This document shows positions 19,191 through 28,526 of a DNA stretch of 47,765 nt, in pieces. The notes beneath the pieces were generated by a model. The model was not told the origin of the DNA. It did not search any database and saw only the letters and a list, made by a program, of their open reading frames with translations. Made by a program: the position numbers and the translations under genes. The stretch's first letter is position 1. Every line of letters begins with the position of its first letter. Source of the stretch: an uncultured Alphaproteobacteria bacterium (GTDB lineage: Bacteria; Pseudomonadota; Alphaproteobacteria; HIMB59); contig CACNLH010000012.1 in NCBI GenBank assembly GCA_902621205.1, positions 1 to 47,765 of the forward strand, given 5' to 3'.

Positions 19191-19484
19191 ATGAGTAAAA
19201 TATCAAAAGAGCAAGAGTACAAAATTAAAGCCAACGTGCTTGATCATTTAATTAATCATTTAAGAGGTAGGACTGATGTACAAAATATTGACCTGATGAA
19301 TCTTAGTGGATTTTGCAGAAATTGTTTATCAAAATGGTATGTAAAATATGCAAAAGAGGAAAACTATGATCTAGACTATGAGGAATCAAGAAAGATAATT
19401 TATGGAATGGCTTACTCTGAATGGAAAAGTAAATATCAATCAGAAGCAACAAAAGAACAAATAGAACAATTTAAAAAAAAATAG
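19191..19484 (+). CDS. DUF1244 family protein
   Basis: A 97-residue protein matching by eye the small SMc04008-like DUF1244 family: VLDHLINHLRGRTDVQNIDLMN followed by LSGFCRNCLSKWY and a MAYSEWKSKYQ stretch. The FCRNCLSKWY segment with two cysteines four apart is the most conserved part and could bind a metal. The family is confined largely to proteobacteria and has no established function. Gene spacing (5 nt) to pepF and then 6 nt to the kinase suggests one transcript. Confidence 0.82.
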   Translation: MSKISKEQEYKIKANVLDHLINHLRGRTDVQNIDLMNLSGFCRNCLSKWYVKYAKEENYDLDYEESRKIIYGMAYSEWKSKYQSEATKEQIEQFKKK

Positions 19485-19489
19485 TTTAG

Positions 19490-21241
19490 ATGACTGAGAA
19501 ATTGCCGAATTGGAATTTAGGAGATTTTTACTCTTCTATAAAAGACGTAGGAATTGATCTTGATTTAGAAAAATATAGAAATTTTTCTAAATCTTTCAAC
19601 AAAAAATATAAAGGTCAATTAGTTAATCAAGCTCAAAATCTCGAAAGCATCATAAAAGAGTATGAAGACGGTAATGAACTTGGTGACAAGATTGGAAATT
19701 TCGCTTTTTTGATATACACAACAAATATGAACGACCAAGAGACGGTTCAATTCTATCAAGGTATAAATGAAAAACTTACAGAGATATCATCAAACTTGAT
19801 TTTTTTTACAAACGAAATAAATGCTACAAATGACCCAGAATTTGAAAAATTTTTATCAAATGCTGGCAAATATAAAAATTGGTTAATTAACATTCGTAGA
19901 TATAAACAACATCAACTTGATGAAAAAAGTGAGATGATTTTTCTTGATAAGAATTTAACATCTAACTCTTCATGGGTGAGATTCTTTGAAGAACAAATAA
20001 ATGATTTAAAATTTAAAATCGAAGATAAAGATTTAAATAGTTCAGAAGCTTTAAATTTATTATCTGATCATAAAGCAACTACCAGAAAAAAAGCAGCAAA
20101 AAGTATTGAAGATGTTTTTAAATCGAATGTAAAAACTTTTTCTTTTATAACAAACACTCTTGCAAAAGATAAAATTACTAATGATAAGTGGAGAAAATAC
20201 AAATATCCAACAGATTCAAGAAATTTAGCGAATAATGTTGAAAATGAAGTTGTCGACGCACTAACTGAGAGTGTTACTTCAAACTACAAGAATATCTCAC
20301 ATCGTTACTATAAAATTAAGGCCAAACTTTTTAATCAAGAAAAACTAAATTATTGGGATAGAAACGCGCCTTATCCTGACTCACCAAATAAAAAGATAAA
20401 TTGGTCTGAGGCAAAAGATATTGTAATCCGCTCATATGCTAACTTTGATAAGAGTTTTAAAGATATCGTATTATTATTTTTTAATAACAGTTGGATTGAT
20501 GCTGAGTTGAAATCTGGTAAATCTCCAGGAGCATTTGCAGCTTCTACAATCCCTTCAATTCACCCTTATATTTTGACAAACTTTCATGGTAAAACCAGAG
20601 ATGTAATGACATTAGCTCATGAACTTGGACATGGATGTCACCAATATTTGTCTGCTAAACAAGGTTTATTGTTATCCAGCACCCCACTTACTCTAGCAGA
20701 GACAGCAAGTGTTTTCGGAGAGATGATGACTTTCCGAACATTACTTGAAGATAGTGATAAGAGTGCCAGAAAATATCTTTTAGCATCAAAAATAGAAGAC
20801 ATGATTAACACTGTTATCAGGCAAATATCATTTTTTGAATTTGAAAAGTTAGTTCATAATGAGAGAAAAAAAGGAGAATTATCATCAGATCAACTTTGTG
20901 ATTTTTGGATGAAAACACAATCAGAAAGTCTTGGGCCTAATATTGAATTAACAGATGGATATAGATATTTTTGGACATACATACCTCATTTTATTCATAC
21001 CCCTTTTTATGTATATGCATATGCTTTTGGAGATTGTTTAGTAAATATTTTGATACAACTTTATGATGAGGGCCTATCAAACTTTAAGGAAAGTTACATT
21101 AATCTTTTAAAAAGCGGTGGCTCTAAACATTATAGTGAAGTTTTAAAACCATTTAATGTAGATCTCAAACAAAAAAATAGTTGGGAAAAAGGCCTCTCAA
21201 TGATTTCAGGTCTGATAGATGAGTTTGAAAAAAGTATTTAA
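19490..21241 (+). CDS. oligoendopeptidase F family metallopeptidase (M3B)
   Basis: A 583-residue zinc oligopeptidase that cleaves short peptides in the cytoplasm. The zinc motif HELGH is at 377-381 in TLAHELGHGCHQYL, with the third ligand expected in the ETASVFGEMM helix near 403. The N-terminal half is the helical PepF domain (about 100-190), followed by the M3 catalytic domain. The C-terminal HTPFYVYAYAFGDCLV segment contains the conserved substrate-binding His/Tyr pair. Middle gene of DUF1244-pepF-ABC1 kinase. Confidence 0.93.
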   Translation: MTEKLPNWNLGDFYSSIKDVGIDLDLEKYRNFSKSFNKKYKGQLVNQAQNLESIIKEYEDGNELGDKIGNFAFLIYTTNMNDQETVQFYQGINEKLTEISSNLIFFTNEINATNDPEFEKFLSNAGKYKNWLINIRRYKQHQLDEKSEMIFLDKNLTSNSSWVRFFEEQINDLKFKIEDKDLNSSEALNLLSDHKATTRKKAAKSIEDVFKSNVKTFSFITNTLAKDKITNDKWRKYKYPTDSRNLANNVENEVVDALTESVTSNYKNISHRYYKIKAKLFNQEKLNYWDRNAPYPDSPNKKINWSEAKDIVIRSYANFDKSFKDIVLLFFNNSWIDAELKSGKSPGAFAASTIPSIHPYILTNFHGKTRDVMTLAHELGHGCHQYLSAKQGLLLSSTPLTLAETASVFGEMMTFRTLLEDSDKSARKYLLASKIEDMINTVIRQISFFEFEKLVHNERKKGELSSDQLCDFWMKTQSESLGPNIELTDGYRYFWTYIPHFIHTPFYVYAYAFGDCLVNILIQLYDEGLSNFKESYINLLKSGGSKHYSEVLKPFNVDLKQKNSWEKGLSMISGLIDEFEKSI

Positions 21242-21247
21242 CTTAAA

Positions 21248-22576
21248 ATGAAAGAAGAAAATAATTTAGTTTCAAGAGTAAAAAGGTATTCAAAAGTCAC
21301 AACTTCGATGACTTCTTTAGCTACGAAATTTGCTGGAAAAAAATATTTAAATTTTGATTTGAGTGATCAAAAGTATGCGGCTCAAATTACAGAGATCTTA
21401 GGTAATTTAAAAGGACCTTTGATGAAAGTGGCACAACTAAGCGCTACTATTCCTGATTTACTGCCTGAGGAATATGCAAGAAAATTAGCTGAATTACAGT
21501 CAAATGCACCTCCGATGTCTTGGGTGTTTGTAAAAAGAAGAATGAAAGCTGAATTAGGTGAAAATTGGCAAAATAACTTTAAAGAATTCAATGAAGAAGC
21601 AAGTTTTGCTGCCTCTTTAGGTCAGGTTCACAAAGCCAAATTGAAAACCAATGATTATGTTGCGTGTAAGCTCCAATACCCTGATATGTCTTCAGCTGTA
21701 GAGGCTGACTTAAACCAATTAAAAATAATATTTAAAATTTACTCTAGTTATAACAAATCAATACAAATTAGAGAGATCTATAAAGAAATAGAAGCAAGAC
21801 TAAAAGAAGAATTAAATTATAGTTTAGAAAACAAACATTTAAAAATTTTTAAATTTATTCATAAAAATAACTCTTATATCAAAATTCCAAATGTTTACGA
21901 AAAAATATCTACAAACAGGCTTTTAGTCATGGAATTTCTTAACGGTAAAAAATTAATTGAATATAAAAATGCATCGCAAAAAACTAGAAATGAATTAGCA
22001 AAAAAATTATTTATGGCATGGTACTTACCCTTTTATAAATACGGTATAATTCATGGAGATCCACACTTAGGTAATTACTCAGTAGATAATAAAAATAATA
22101 TTAATCTATTTGATTATGGCTGTGTCAGAATATTTCCACCTAAGTTTGTAAAGGGCGTAATTGACCTTTATTTTGCTCTAAAAGAAAAAGACAACAAAAA
22201 GATAAAAACTGCTTATCAAGTATGGGGGTTTAAAGACATTGATGATAAATTAATGAATGTTTTAAATAAATGGGCTTTATTCTTGTATGATCCAATTTTA
22301 AAAAATGAGGTTCGAAAAATACAAGACTCAGATAGTGGCATTTACGGAGCTAAAATAGCAAGCGAAGTCCACAAAGAGCTTAAAAAATATGGAGGAGTTA
22401 AACCTCCTAGAGAGTTTGTATTTATGGATCGAGCAGCGGTTGGTTTAGGGTCAATTTTTATTCATTTGAAAGCTGAAATAAATTGGTACAAGCTTTTTCA
22501 TGACTTAATTAAAGATTTTTCAGTTAAAAATGTTGAAACCAATCAAAAAAAAGCATTCAAATTTGCCGGTTTATGA
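21248..22576 (+). CDS. ABC1/UbiB-type atypical kinase family protein
   Basis: A 442-residue protein of the ABC1 (AarF/UbiB/COQ8) family, which supports ubiquinone synthesis or quinone-related lipid handling. The N-terminal signature is GPLMKVAQLSATIPDLLP near 56: the usual KxGQ reads KVAQ, which is common in an alphaproteobacterial subgroup but departs from COQ8. Then come the AASLGQVHKA loop near 121, the lysine in VACKLQYP near 141, HGDPHLGNYSV near 269 and the metal-binding DYG near 285. No C-terminal membrane helices are evident, unlike E. coli UbiB, so it is a subgroup relative rather than UbiB itself. A COQ9 gene is 3 kb downstream. Confidence 0.85.
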   Translation: MKEENNLVSRVKRYSKVTTSMTSLATKFAGKKYLNFDLSDQKYAAQITEILGNLKGPLMKVAQLSATIPDLLPEEYARKLAELQSNAPPMSWVFVKRRMKAELGENWQNNFKEFNEEASFAASLGQVHKAKLKTNDYVACKLQYPDMSSAVEADLNQLKIIFKIYSSYNKSIQIREIYKEIEARLKEELNYSLENKHLKIFKFIHKNNSYIKIPNVYEKISTNRLLVMEFLNGKKLIEYKNASQKTRNELAKKLFMAWYLPFYKYGIIHGDPHLGNYSVDNKNNINLFDYGCVRIFPPKFVKGVIDLYFALKEKDNKKIKTAYQVWGFKDIDDKLMNVLNKWALFLYDPILKNEVRKIQDSDSGIYGAKIASEVHKELKKYGGVKPPREFVFMDRAAVGLGSIFIHLKAEINWYKLFHDLIKDFSVKNVETNQKKAFKFAGL

Positions 22577-22618
22577 TGACTTTCAACAAATTTTTTATAA
22601 ATTTTATAAATCTTAGAC

Positions 22619-22646
22619 TTAACAAATTAGATTTATCTGATATACA
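22619..22646 (+). promoter_or_regulatory. candidate sigma70-type promoter of the pnt operon
   Basis: TTAACA at 22619-22624 and TATACA at 22641-22646 are separated by 16 nt, 26 nt before the pntAA ATG. A clear Shine-Dalgarno (AAGGAAC) follows about 8 nt before the ATG. In an AT-rich genome such hexamers arise by chance, so this is a moderate call that depends on position and spacing. Confidence 0.4.
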
Positions 22647-22672
22647 ACATACCTTCTAAAAGGAACAAGTTA

Positions 22673-23788
22673 ATGATAATAGGCGCAGTTAAAGAAAAAA
22701 AAAAGTTTGAGAATAGAGTTTCTATTTCTCCTGATGATGTAAAAAACTATGTAAAAGCTGGTCACCAAGTATTTATTGAAAAGGGGGCAGGTTCACTTTC
22801 AGGCTTTAATGATAAATCTTATAAAGAGTCTGGAGCGACTCTATCCACCTCAAAAGAAGTTTTTAAGAATGCTGATATTATTTTAAAAATAAATTGCCCA
22901 ACCCCAGACGAGTCTAAACTATTAAAAAATAATTCTATGGTTATTTCTCAAATCAGTATACAGAACAACCAAGACAGTATTAAAATTTTAAATTCAAAAA
23001 AAATATCAGCGTTTGCTTTAGAATTAGTCCCAAGAATTACTCGAGCTCAAGATATGGATATTTTGTCCTCTCAAGCAAATTTAGCAGGATATCATGCGGT
23101 TATAGATGCTGCTCAAGAATTTAACAGAGTATTACCATTATTTATGACGGCTGCTGGTAAAGTTACTCCGGCAAATGTTTTAGTCATAGGTGCAGGTGTT
23201 GCAGGTTTACAAGCCATAGCAACTGCTAAAAGATTAGGTGCTATTGTTTTTGCCACAGACGTAAGAATTGCCTCAAAAGAGCAAGTTGAGAGTCTTGGTG
23301 GTAAATTTGTTATGGTCGAGGATGAAGAGTCTAAGAATGCTGAAACGAAAGGTGGTTATGCAAAAGAAATGAGTGCAGAGTACCAAAAAAAACAAGAGGC
23401 TTTATTGGCCGAAACTTTAAAGACAATGGATATTGTAATATGTACTGCCCAAATACCAGGAAGAAAAGCACCTTTAATTTTGAAAAAAGAAATGTTAGAG
23501 AACATGCAAAATGGTTCAGTTATTGTTGATCTAGCTGTAGAATCAGGAGGGAACTGCGAATTTAGCCAAGTTGGAAAAGTCGTTTCCAAAAATGGTCTTA
23601 AGATTGTAGGTCACGCCAACGTTCCTGGCAGAGTTGCAAATAATGCCTCAAGCCTTTTTTCAAAAAATATTTCTAACTTTTTAAAATTAATGAACTTTGA
23701 AGATAAGAAAAAATCTATGATTAATAAAAGTGATGAAATTATTAAAGCTACAATGATTTGCTCAGCTGGAAAGATTTTAATAAAATAA
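22673..23788 (+). CDS. pntAA: NAD(P) transhydrogenase subunit alpha part 1
   Basis: A 371-residue soluble NAD(H)-binding domain (dI) of proton-translocating transhydrogenase. The alanine dehydrogenase/PNT N-terminal domain begins with IIGAVKEKKKFENRVSISPD. The NAD-binding Rossmann motif is VIGAGVAGLQAIATAKRLGA near 171. The mobile-loop region (about 225-240) and the conserved KRADLVVxTA-like stretch (TMDIVICTAQIPGRKAP near 248) are present. The split of PntA into AA and AB is typical of alphaproteobacteria. Start supported by AAGGAAC upstream. pntAB begins 12 nt later. Confidence 0.96.
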   Translation: MIIGAVKEKKKFENRVSISPDDVKNYVKAGHQVFIEKGAGSLSGFNDKSYKESGATLSTSKEVFKNADIILKINCPTPDESKLLKNNSMVISQISIQNNQDSIKILNSKKISAFALELVPRITRAQDMDILSSQANLAGYHAVIDAAQEFNRVLPLFMTAAGKVTPANVLVIGAGVAGLQAIATAKRLGAIVFATDVRIASKEQVESLGGKFVMVEDEESKNAETKGGYAKEMSAEYQKKQEALLAETLKTMDIVICTAQIPGRKAPLILKKEMLENMQNGSVIVDLAVESGGNCEFSQVGKVVSKNGLKIVGHANVPGRVANNASSLFSKNISNFLKLMNFEDKKKSMINKSDEIIKATMICSAGKILIK

Positions 23789-23800
23789 AAAGGAGTTACT

Positions 23801-24190
23801 ATGTCAGAAATTTCAAATCAATTAGAAAGTTTATCATACAAAGCACAACAAATTGCAAATGAAGCAAGCCAGTTAGCATCTAGTGTGGCCGAAACATCTG
23901 GAGGCCATAGTGACTTTATTATTTTTGGTATAACTGTTTTGGTATTGGCTTGTTTTGTAGGTTATTATGTAGTTTGGTCCGTTACCCCAGCTTTACACAG
24001 TCCTTTGATGGGTGTCACAAACGCTATTTCGTCTGTAATTATTGTTGGAGCTTTATTGGCCGCAGGTCCTGTTGATAGTAACATTTCTAAATATTTTGGT
24101 TTAGTTGCTGTAACTCTTGCTGCCGTTAACATATTTGGGGGGTTCGTTGTAACAAATCGAATGCTCTCCATGTTTAAGAAGAAACAATAG
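23801..24190 (+). CDS. pntAB: NAD(P) transhydrogenase subunit alpha part 2
   Basis: A 129-residue membrane subunit that supplies the first membrane helices (part of dII) of the transhydrogenase. After a 35-residue hydrophilic, Ala/Ser/Gln-rich N terminus there are three to four hydrophobic helices (about 40-62, 70-92, 98-120) with the conserved [24 protein letters not shown] region. The N-terminal extension is longer than in many PntAB proteins. A strong Shine-Dalgarno (AAAAGGAG) sits before the ATG, as expected for a small stoichiometric subunit. The next gene, pntB, starts 7 nt after its stop. Confidence 0.95.
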   Translation: MSEISNQLESLSYKAQQIANEASQLASSVAETSGGHSDFIIFGITVLVLACFVGYYVVWSVTPALHSPLMGVTNAISSVIIVGALLAAGPVDSNISKYFGLVAVTLAAVNIFGGFVVTNRMLSMFKKKQ

Positions 24191-24197
24191 GTAAAAA

Positions 24198-25589
24198 ATG
24201 TCAACTTTAACAACTGCAGCATATTTAGTTTCATCGGTTTTATTTATACTTTCTCTTAGAGGGTTATCACATCCTTCAACTGCAAGGAGAGGAAATTTTT
24301 TAGGAATTTTAGGGATGACTATAGCCATAGTCACAACACTGTCCAATCCTGGTGTACTTAGCTATAAAGAAATTGGAATAGCTTTTTTAATAGGTGGTTT
24401 GATTGGAACATCAATCGCAGTTAAAATCCAAATGACTGCATTACCACAATTAGTTGCTGCTTTCCATAGCTTGGTAGGATTAGCTGCTGTATTTGTTGCT
24501 GCCTCTGCATATTACAATCCTAGTGCCTTTAATATAGGTACTGTTGGATCTATTCCGATGGGAAGTTTAATAGAAATGTCAATTGGAACAGCAATAGGTG
24601 CTGTGACTTTTACAGGATCTATTATAGCTTTTGGAAAACTCCAAGGTTTTGTCTCAGGAAATCCTTTAGTTTTCAAAGGTCAACATTTTATTAATTTACT
24701 TTTGGGTTTAGGAATTATTGCTTTAATTGTTAAGTTTTGCATCGATCAAAACCAAGAATTATTTTGGCTTATCGTTTTTGCCTCATTTGTTATCGGGGTA
24801 CTTTTAATTGTTCCAATTGGAGGAGCAGATATGCCAGTTATTGTCTCAATGTTAAACTCATATTCCGGATGGGCCGCTGCTGGAATTGGCTTTACTCTAT
24901 CTAATAACTTATTGATTATTACCGGCGCACTGGTTGGTTCGTCAGGAGCTATCTTGAGTTACATAATGTGCAAGGGAATGAATAGATCTTTCTTAAACGT
25001 TTTACTTGGAGGATTTGGTGGTGAACAAGCAGCTAGTGCTGGCGGAGTAAAAGATGATCGTCAAGCAAAACAAGGTAACGCTGCTGATGCTGCTTTTATG
25101 ATGAAAAATAGCAAAACAATAATCATTGTTCCTGGTTACGGAATGGCTGTTGCTCAAGCACAACACGCACTGAGAGAGATGGGTGATTTACTTAAAGCTG
25201 CAGGTGCAGAAGTAAGATACGCAATCCATCCTGTAGCTGGTAGAATGCCGGGACACATGAATGTGTTACTTGCAGAAGCAAATGTTCCCTATGATGAAGT
25301 TCTAGAACTCGATGAAATTAATAGAGATTTCTCTGAGACTGATGTTGCATTTGTGATTGGTGCTAATGATGTAACTAACCCGGCTGCAAAAACGGATAAG
25401 ACTAGTGCCATTTATGGTATGCCTATTTTAGATGTAGAAAATGCTGGACAAGTATTTTTCGTTAAAAGAGGTATGGCTAGTGGATATGCAGGTGTTCAAA
25501 ATGAATTATTTTTCCGAGACAACACCTTGATGTTATTTGGAGATGCTAAGAAAGTTTGTGAAGATATAATTAAAGGACTGGAGAATTAG
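24198..25589 (+). CDS. pntB: NAD(P) transhydrogenase subunit beta
   Basis: A 463-residue subunit with the rest of the membrane domain (about 1-260, eight or nine helices) and the C-terminal NADP(H)-binding domain dIII (about 285-463). dIII features are [15 protein letters not shown] near 308, [25 protein letters not shown] near 337 and the [12 protein letters not shown] segment near 392. The enzyme uses the proton gradient to make NADPH from NADH, feeding glutathione reduction and biosynthesis. Its stop overlaps the convergent rpsU stop by 4 nt. Confidence 0.97.
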   Translation: MSTLTTAAYLVSSVLFILSLRGLSHPSTARRGNFLGILGMTIAIVTTLSNPGVLSYKEIGIAFLIGGLIGTSIAVKIQMTALPQLVAAFHSLVGLAAVFVAASAYYNPSAFNIGTVGSIPMGSLIEMSIGTAIGAVTFTGSIIAFGKLQGFVSGNPLVFKGQHFINLLLGLGIIALIVKFCIDQNQELFWLIVFASFVIGVLLIVPIGGADMPVIVSMLNSYSGWAAAGIGFTLSNNLLIITGALVGSSGAILSYIMCKGMNRSFLNVLLGGFGGEQAASAGGVKDDRQAKQGNAADAAFMMKNSKTIIIVPGYGMAVAQAQHALREMGDLLKAAGAEVRYAIHPVAGRMPGHMNVLLAEANVPYDEVLELDEINRDFSETDVAFVIGANDVTNPAAKTDKTSAIYGMPILDVENAGQVFFVKRGMASGYAGVQNELFFRDNTLMLFGDAKKVCEDIIKGLEN

Positions 25590-25786
25590 TCAAATTTCTT
25601 CTTACGCATAAGTTTTTTAAATCTTTTAATTGATTCGGCTTTTTCACGAAGTTTTCTTTCTGATGGTTTTTCATAATTTTTTCTTAACTTTAATTCTTTG
25701 AAAATACCCTCTCTTAAAAGCTTTTTTTTGAGTACGCGTATAGCAGCCTCAACATTATTATCTCTGACTTGAACTTCTATTGCCAA
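25586..25786 (-). CDS. rpsU: 30S ribosomal protein S21
   Basis: A 66-residue basic protein with the S21 layout: [24 protein letters not shown], then a Lys/Arg-rich tail ([26 protein letters not shown]). S21 sits near the 3' end of 16S rRNA and helps select the Shine-Dalgarno. The start codon is TTG, with GAGG about 9 nt upstream; no in-frame ATG gives the conserved N-terminus. In alphaproteobacteria, rpsU often neighbours COQ9, as here: the COQ9 gene is divergent with a 37 bp spacer. Confidence 0.94.
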   Translation of the reverse strand: MAIEVQVRDNNVEAAIRVLKKKLLREGIFKELKLRKNYEKPSERKLREKAESIKRFKKLMRKKKFD

Positions 25787-25823
25787 TCTAGTAACCTCAT
25801 AAAGGCGTAATTTATATATAAAT

Positions 25824-26450
25824 ATGAAGTCAAAGCAAGAAAAATTAGCTAACTTATTTATTAATGAAGTGCCTAAATTTGGTTGGTCCAGAGAAACTCT
25901 CTTACAATGCTCAAAAAAGCAAAGAATATCAACATCCGCTCTAGCAAAATTATTTCCATCTTTTGAATATGATGTCTTAAAATTTATAATTGCTCAAAAT
26001 AACATTCAAGTTGAGAAGAATTACAACTCCTTCAACAACTCACGATTGAAAACTAGAGATAAAATTAAAACAATCATGGAGCTAAAATTTGAAAATAACA
26101 GCCATCTCAAAAAAGCATTACCTGAAATGCTAAAATTTCTTTTGAGACCTGGTAACATATTAATGTCTATTAAAATGCTTCATGAAAATAGTGACTTTAT
26201 ATGGAGTTTATCAGGTGATAAATCAAATGATTTTAGTTACTATTCAAAGCGAGGTTTACTTTCAATGATTTATCTCGCAACATTAATTTATTGGCTTAAC
26301 GATAAGTCAGAAAAAGATATTGCTACCAAAAACTTTATCAGCAAATCAGTTGATGGAATAGTTGATGGAGTTTCAAGACTTAAACAATTAAGTTTACTCA
26401 AAGGCTTAGCTGAAAATTTTATGTCTAGGTATGCTAAAAAGACATCTTAA
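25824..26450 (+). CDS. COQ9 family protein
   Basis: A 208-residue helical protein of the COQ9 family, which in mitochondria and alphaproteobacteria binds polyprenyl lipids and presents ubiquinone intermediates to the Coq7-type hydroxylase. The N-terminal half has a TetR-like helix-turn-helix look (about 15-60). The conserved C-terminal signature is [20 protein letters not shown] followed by [12 protein letters not shown]. No strong Shine-Dalgarno is visible before the ATG. The ABC1-kinase gene at 21248 could serve the same pathway. Confidence 0.85.
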   Translation: MKSKQEKLANLFINEVPKFGWSRETLLQCSKKQRISTSALAKLFPSFEYDVLKFIIAQNNIQVEKNYNSFNNSRLKTRDKIKTIMELKFENNSHLKKALPEMLKFLLRPGNILMSIKMLHENSDFIWSLSGDKSNDFSYYSKRGLLSMIYLATLIYWLNDKSEKDIATKNFISKSVDGIVDGVSRLKQLSLLKGLAENFMSRYAKKTS

Positions 26451-26544
26451 ATTTCCTTTAAAACATTTAATAAATCTCCAAAAAGTATAAAAGTTTATTC
26501 TCATTTAAATTTTAAATTTATTTTTGTTAATAGAAAGGCACATA

Positions 26545-26976
26545 ATGAATAAAATTTTTATTACTTTGATTTTTACGATTTTTTCATCATTAGCTTTTGC
26601 AAATGGACATATGCAGCCAAACTCTTTTGCTGTAACTTTAAAAGTTCCATCTGCAGATGTAGAGAAAGTTGAATCTATCTTACAAAGCCATCATCAGTTT
26701 TTGCATGATAAACATTCTTTATCTGGTGATGATAGATTAAACTCTTATTCTATCGTTAAAGGTTTTGAGCCTGTAGATTTAACTGACCCTTCGAAAGGTG
26801 TTACCGATAATGTCTTTTATTTTTTAAGCGAGCATTATCAAACTCCAGTTGGCTTGCAGCTTCATGGACAAGCATCTGAGACTTGGGAGGATGTACAAGA
26901 GTTTAGATCGATAATATATCAGTATGGTATCGCAATTGCTTTTCCAGGCGAAGTCATAGCTAAGATGAATCGCTAA
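26545..26976 (+). CDS. small secreted protein of unknown function
   Basis: The ATG at 26545 is preferred over an upstream TTG because AGAAAGG lies 10 nt before it and it begins a clean signal peptide (MNKIFITLIFTIFSSLAFA, cleavage before NGHM). The mature protein is about 124 residues, with no cysteines and several His residues (SHHQFLHDKH, SEHYQ). I do not recognise the family. The fold looks alpha/beta, with a VTLKVPSADVEKVESIL opening that resembles a small ferredoxin-like/ABM-type monomer. Flanked downstream by a GC-rich hairpin. Confidence 0.7.
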   Translation: MNKIFITLIFTIFSSLAFANGHMQPNSFAVTLKVPSADVEKVESILQSHHQFLHDKHSLSGDDRLNSYSIVKGFEPVDLTDPSKGVTDNVFYFLSEHYQTPVGLQLHGQASETWEDVQEFRSIIYQYGIAIAFPGEVIAKMNR

Positions 26977-26992
26977 GAAAAAATAATAAATA

Positions 26993-27018
26993 CTCGCGGT
27001 TATTAATTTAGCCGCGAG
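26993..27018. terminator. GC-rich hairpin between the secreted protein and ALDH genes
   Basis: CTCGCGG (26993-26999) and CCGCGAG (27012-27018) form a perfect 7-bp stem with a 12-nt loop, very conspicuous in this AT-rich sequence. On the + strand it is followed by AAAATAAAA rather than a U tract, and on the - strand by mixed T and A. It is therefore either a weak or factor-dependent terminator for the upstream gene or a 3' stabilising stem. It lies 17 nt after the stop codon. Confidence 0.55.
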
Positions 27019-27053
27019 AAAATAAAACCTCTTCAGGAACTCATCAAATACAT

Positions 27054-27059
27054 TATAAT
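27054..27059 (+). promoter_or_regulatory. candidate -10 element of the ALDH-ligase-ADH operon
   Basis: A perfect TATAAT lies 20 nt before the ATG and 35 nt after the GC-rich hairpin. A GGAGG Shine-Dalgarno follows (about 27072-27076). The best -35 candidate, TTCAGG at 27032-27037 with a 16-nt spacer, is poor. Position after a hairpin and before a strong ribosome-binding site supports the start of a new transcription unit. Confidence 0.4.
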
Positions 27060-27079
27060 AAATAATAATTGGAGGACTG

Positions 27080-28468
27080 ATGAGTATTCAAAAAACAATT
27101 ACACCCATAAATAATACTATTTATTTAGAGAGAGAATTAGCCTCAGATAGTAAAATTAATACAGTCATAGATAAAGCCTCAACAAGTTTTGAAATTTGGA
27201 AAAACACATCTCTTGATGACCGAATTAATATTGTTAATAAATTTATTGATAACTTAATCGCTCTCAAAGATGAAATATCAAAGGAAATTTGTTGGCAAAT
27301 TGGAAGGCCCATATCTCAATGTGCAGGAGAATTAAGAGGCTTTGAAGAGCGCTCAAGACACATGGTAGATATTGCTAAAGACTCATTACAAAATCTTCCA
27401 GCCACTCAAAACGAAGAATTTGACAACTATATATACAAAACTCCTCTTGGGGTGATTTTTGTAATGGCCCCATGGAATTATCCGATTATTACTGCAACTA
27501 ACACAATTGTTCCTGCTATAATTTCAGGTAATAGTTTAATTTTAAAACATTCATCTCAAACACCAAGATGTGCAGAACTAATTTTTCAAGCTTTTGAAAA
27601 TACGGGGATACCTGAGGGTGTTTTCCAATTTATTCATACTGATCATAAAGCTTGTGAAAAAATAATCTCTGACTCAAGAATAGCTCACGTTGTTTTTACT
27701 GGCTCTGTAAGAGGAGGCCAGGAGGTGAAAAAATATATAGGAACACGATTTATTAATGCTGGTCTAGAATTAGGAGGGAAAGATCCTGCCTACGTCAGAG
27801 CAGATGCTGATTTAAAACACGCAATTGAAAACCTTGCAGACGGTGCACTATTTAATTCTGGTCAATCTTGTTGTGGTATAGAAAGAATTTATGTAGATAA
27901 AAAAATTTATAAAGAATTTATAGATGGCTTCAAAAGCATTACTGAAAATTATAATTTAAACGATCCCTCAAAACCTGACACAAATTTAGGCCCTGTGGTA
28001 AGACAATCAGCAGCTAATTTTATTAGAGCTCAAATAAATGAAGCGGAGAGCAGCGGAGCAAAACGTCTTATTGATGAGAGTAAATTTACAATATCCAGAG
28101 AAGATAATTGTTATGTTAGCCCTCAAGTAATGGTTGATGTCAATCATGATATGAGATTCATGATGGAGGAAACTTTTGGTCCTGCTGTTGGAATTATGCC
28201 TGTAGATGATGATAAAGAAGCAAAAAATTTGATGAATGATAGCCCTTATGGACTAACTGCATCTATTTGGACAAAAGATTTGGAGTTTGCTAAAGAATTT
28301 GGAAAAAATGTTCAAACAGGAACTTTCTTCATGAATAGATGTGATTACTTAGATCCGGCACTTGCATGGACGGGCGTAAAAGACACTGGTATCGGTTGCT
28401 CACTTTCAGTATTAGCATTTGATCAATTTACAAGACCACATAGTTTTCATATGCGCAAAGTAGTTTAG
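27080..28468 (+). CDS. NAD(P)-dependent aldehyde dehydrogenase
   Basis: A 462-residue aldehyde dehydrogenase that oxidises an aldehyde to the acid. N133 (PWNYP) and E230 (LELGGK) are the oxyanion and general-base residues. C264 in GQSCCGIER is the nucleophile, followed by a second Cys. The EETFGPAVGIMPV and C-terminal stretches are complete. Substrate is not evident from sequence. It has a strong Shine-Dalgarno (GGAGG) and is followed on the same strand by a glutamine-synthetase-like ligase (58 bp gap) and an iron alcohol dehydrogenase. I infer that the three form a pathway in which this enzyme acts last. Confidence 0.93.
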   Translation: MSIQKTITPINNTIYLERELASDSKINTVIDKASTSFEIWKNTSLDDRINIVNKFIDNLIALKDEISKEICWQIGRPISQCAGELRGFEERSRHMVDIAKDSLQNLPATQNEEFDNYIYKTPLGVIFVMAPWNYPIITATNTIVPAIISGNSLILKHSSQTPRCAELIFQAFENTGIPEGVFQFIHTDHKACEKIISDSRIAHVVFTGSVRGGQEVKKYIGTRFINAGLELGGKDPAYVRADADLKHAIENLADGALFNSGQSCCGIERIYVDKKIYKEFIDGFKSITENYNLNDPSKPDTNLGPVVRQSAANFIRAQINEAESSGAKRLIDESKFTISREDNCYVSPQVMVDVNHDMRFMMEETFGPAVGIMPVDDDKEAKNLMNDSPYGLTASIWTKDLEFAKEFGKNVQTGTFFMNRCDYLDPALAWTGVKDTGIGCSLSVLAFDQFTRPHSFHMRKVV

Positions 28469-28526
28469 AGCGATGGTCTACAAAGTTATTAATAAAATGT
28501 TAAGATATTTAATTTTTTAGTCGATT

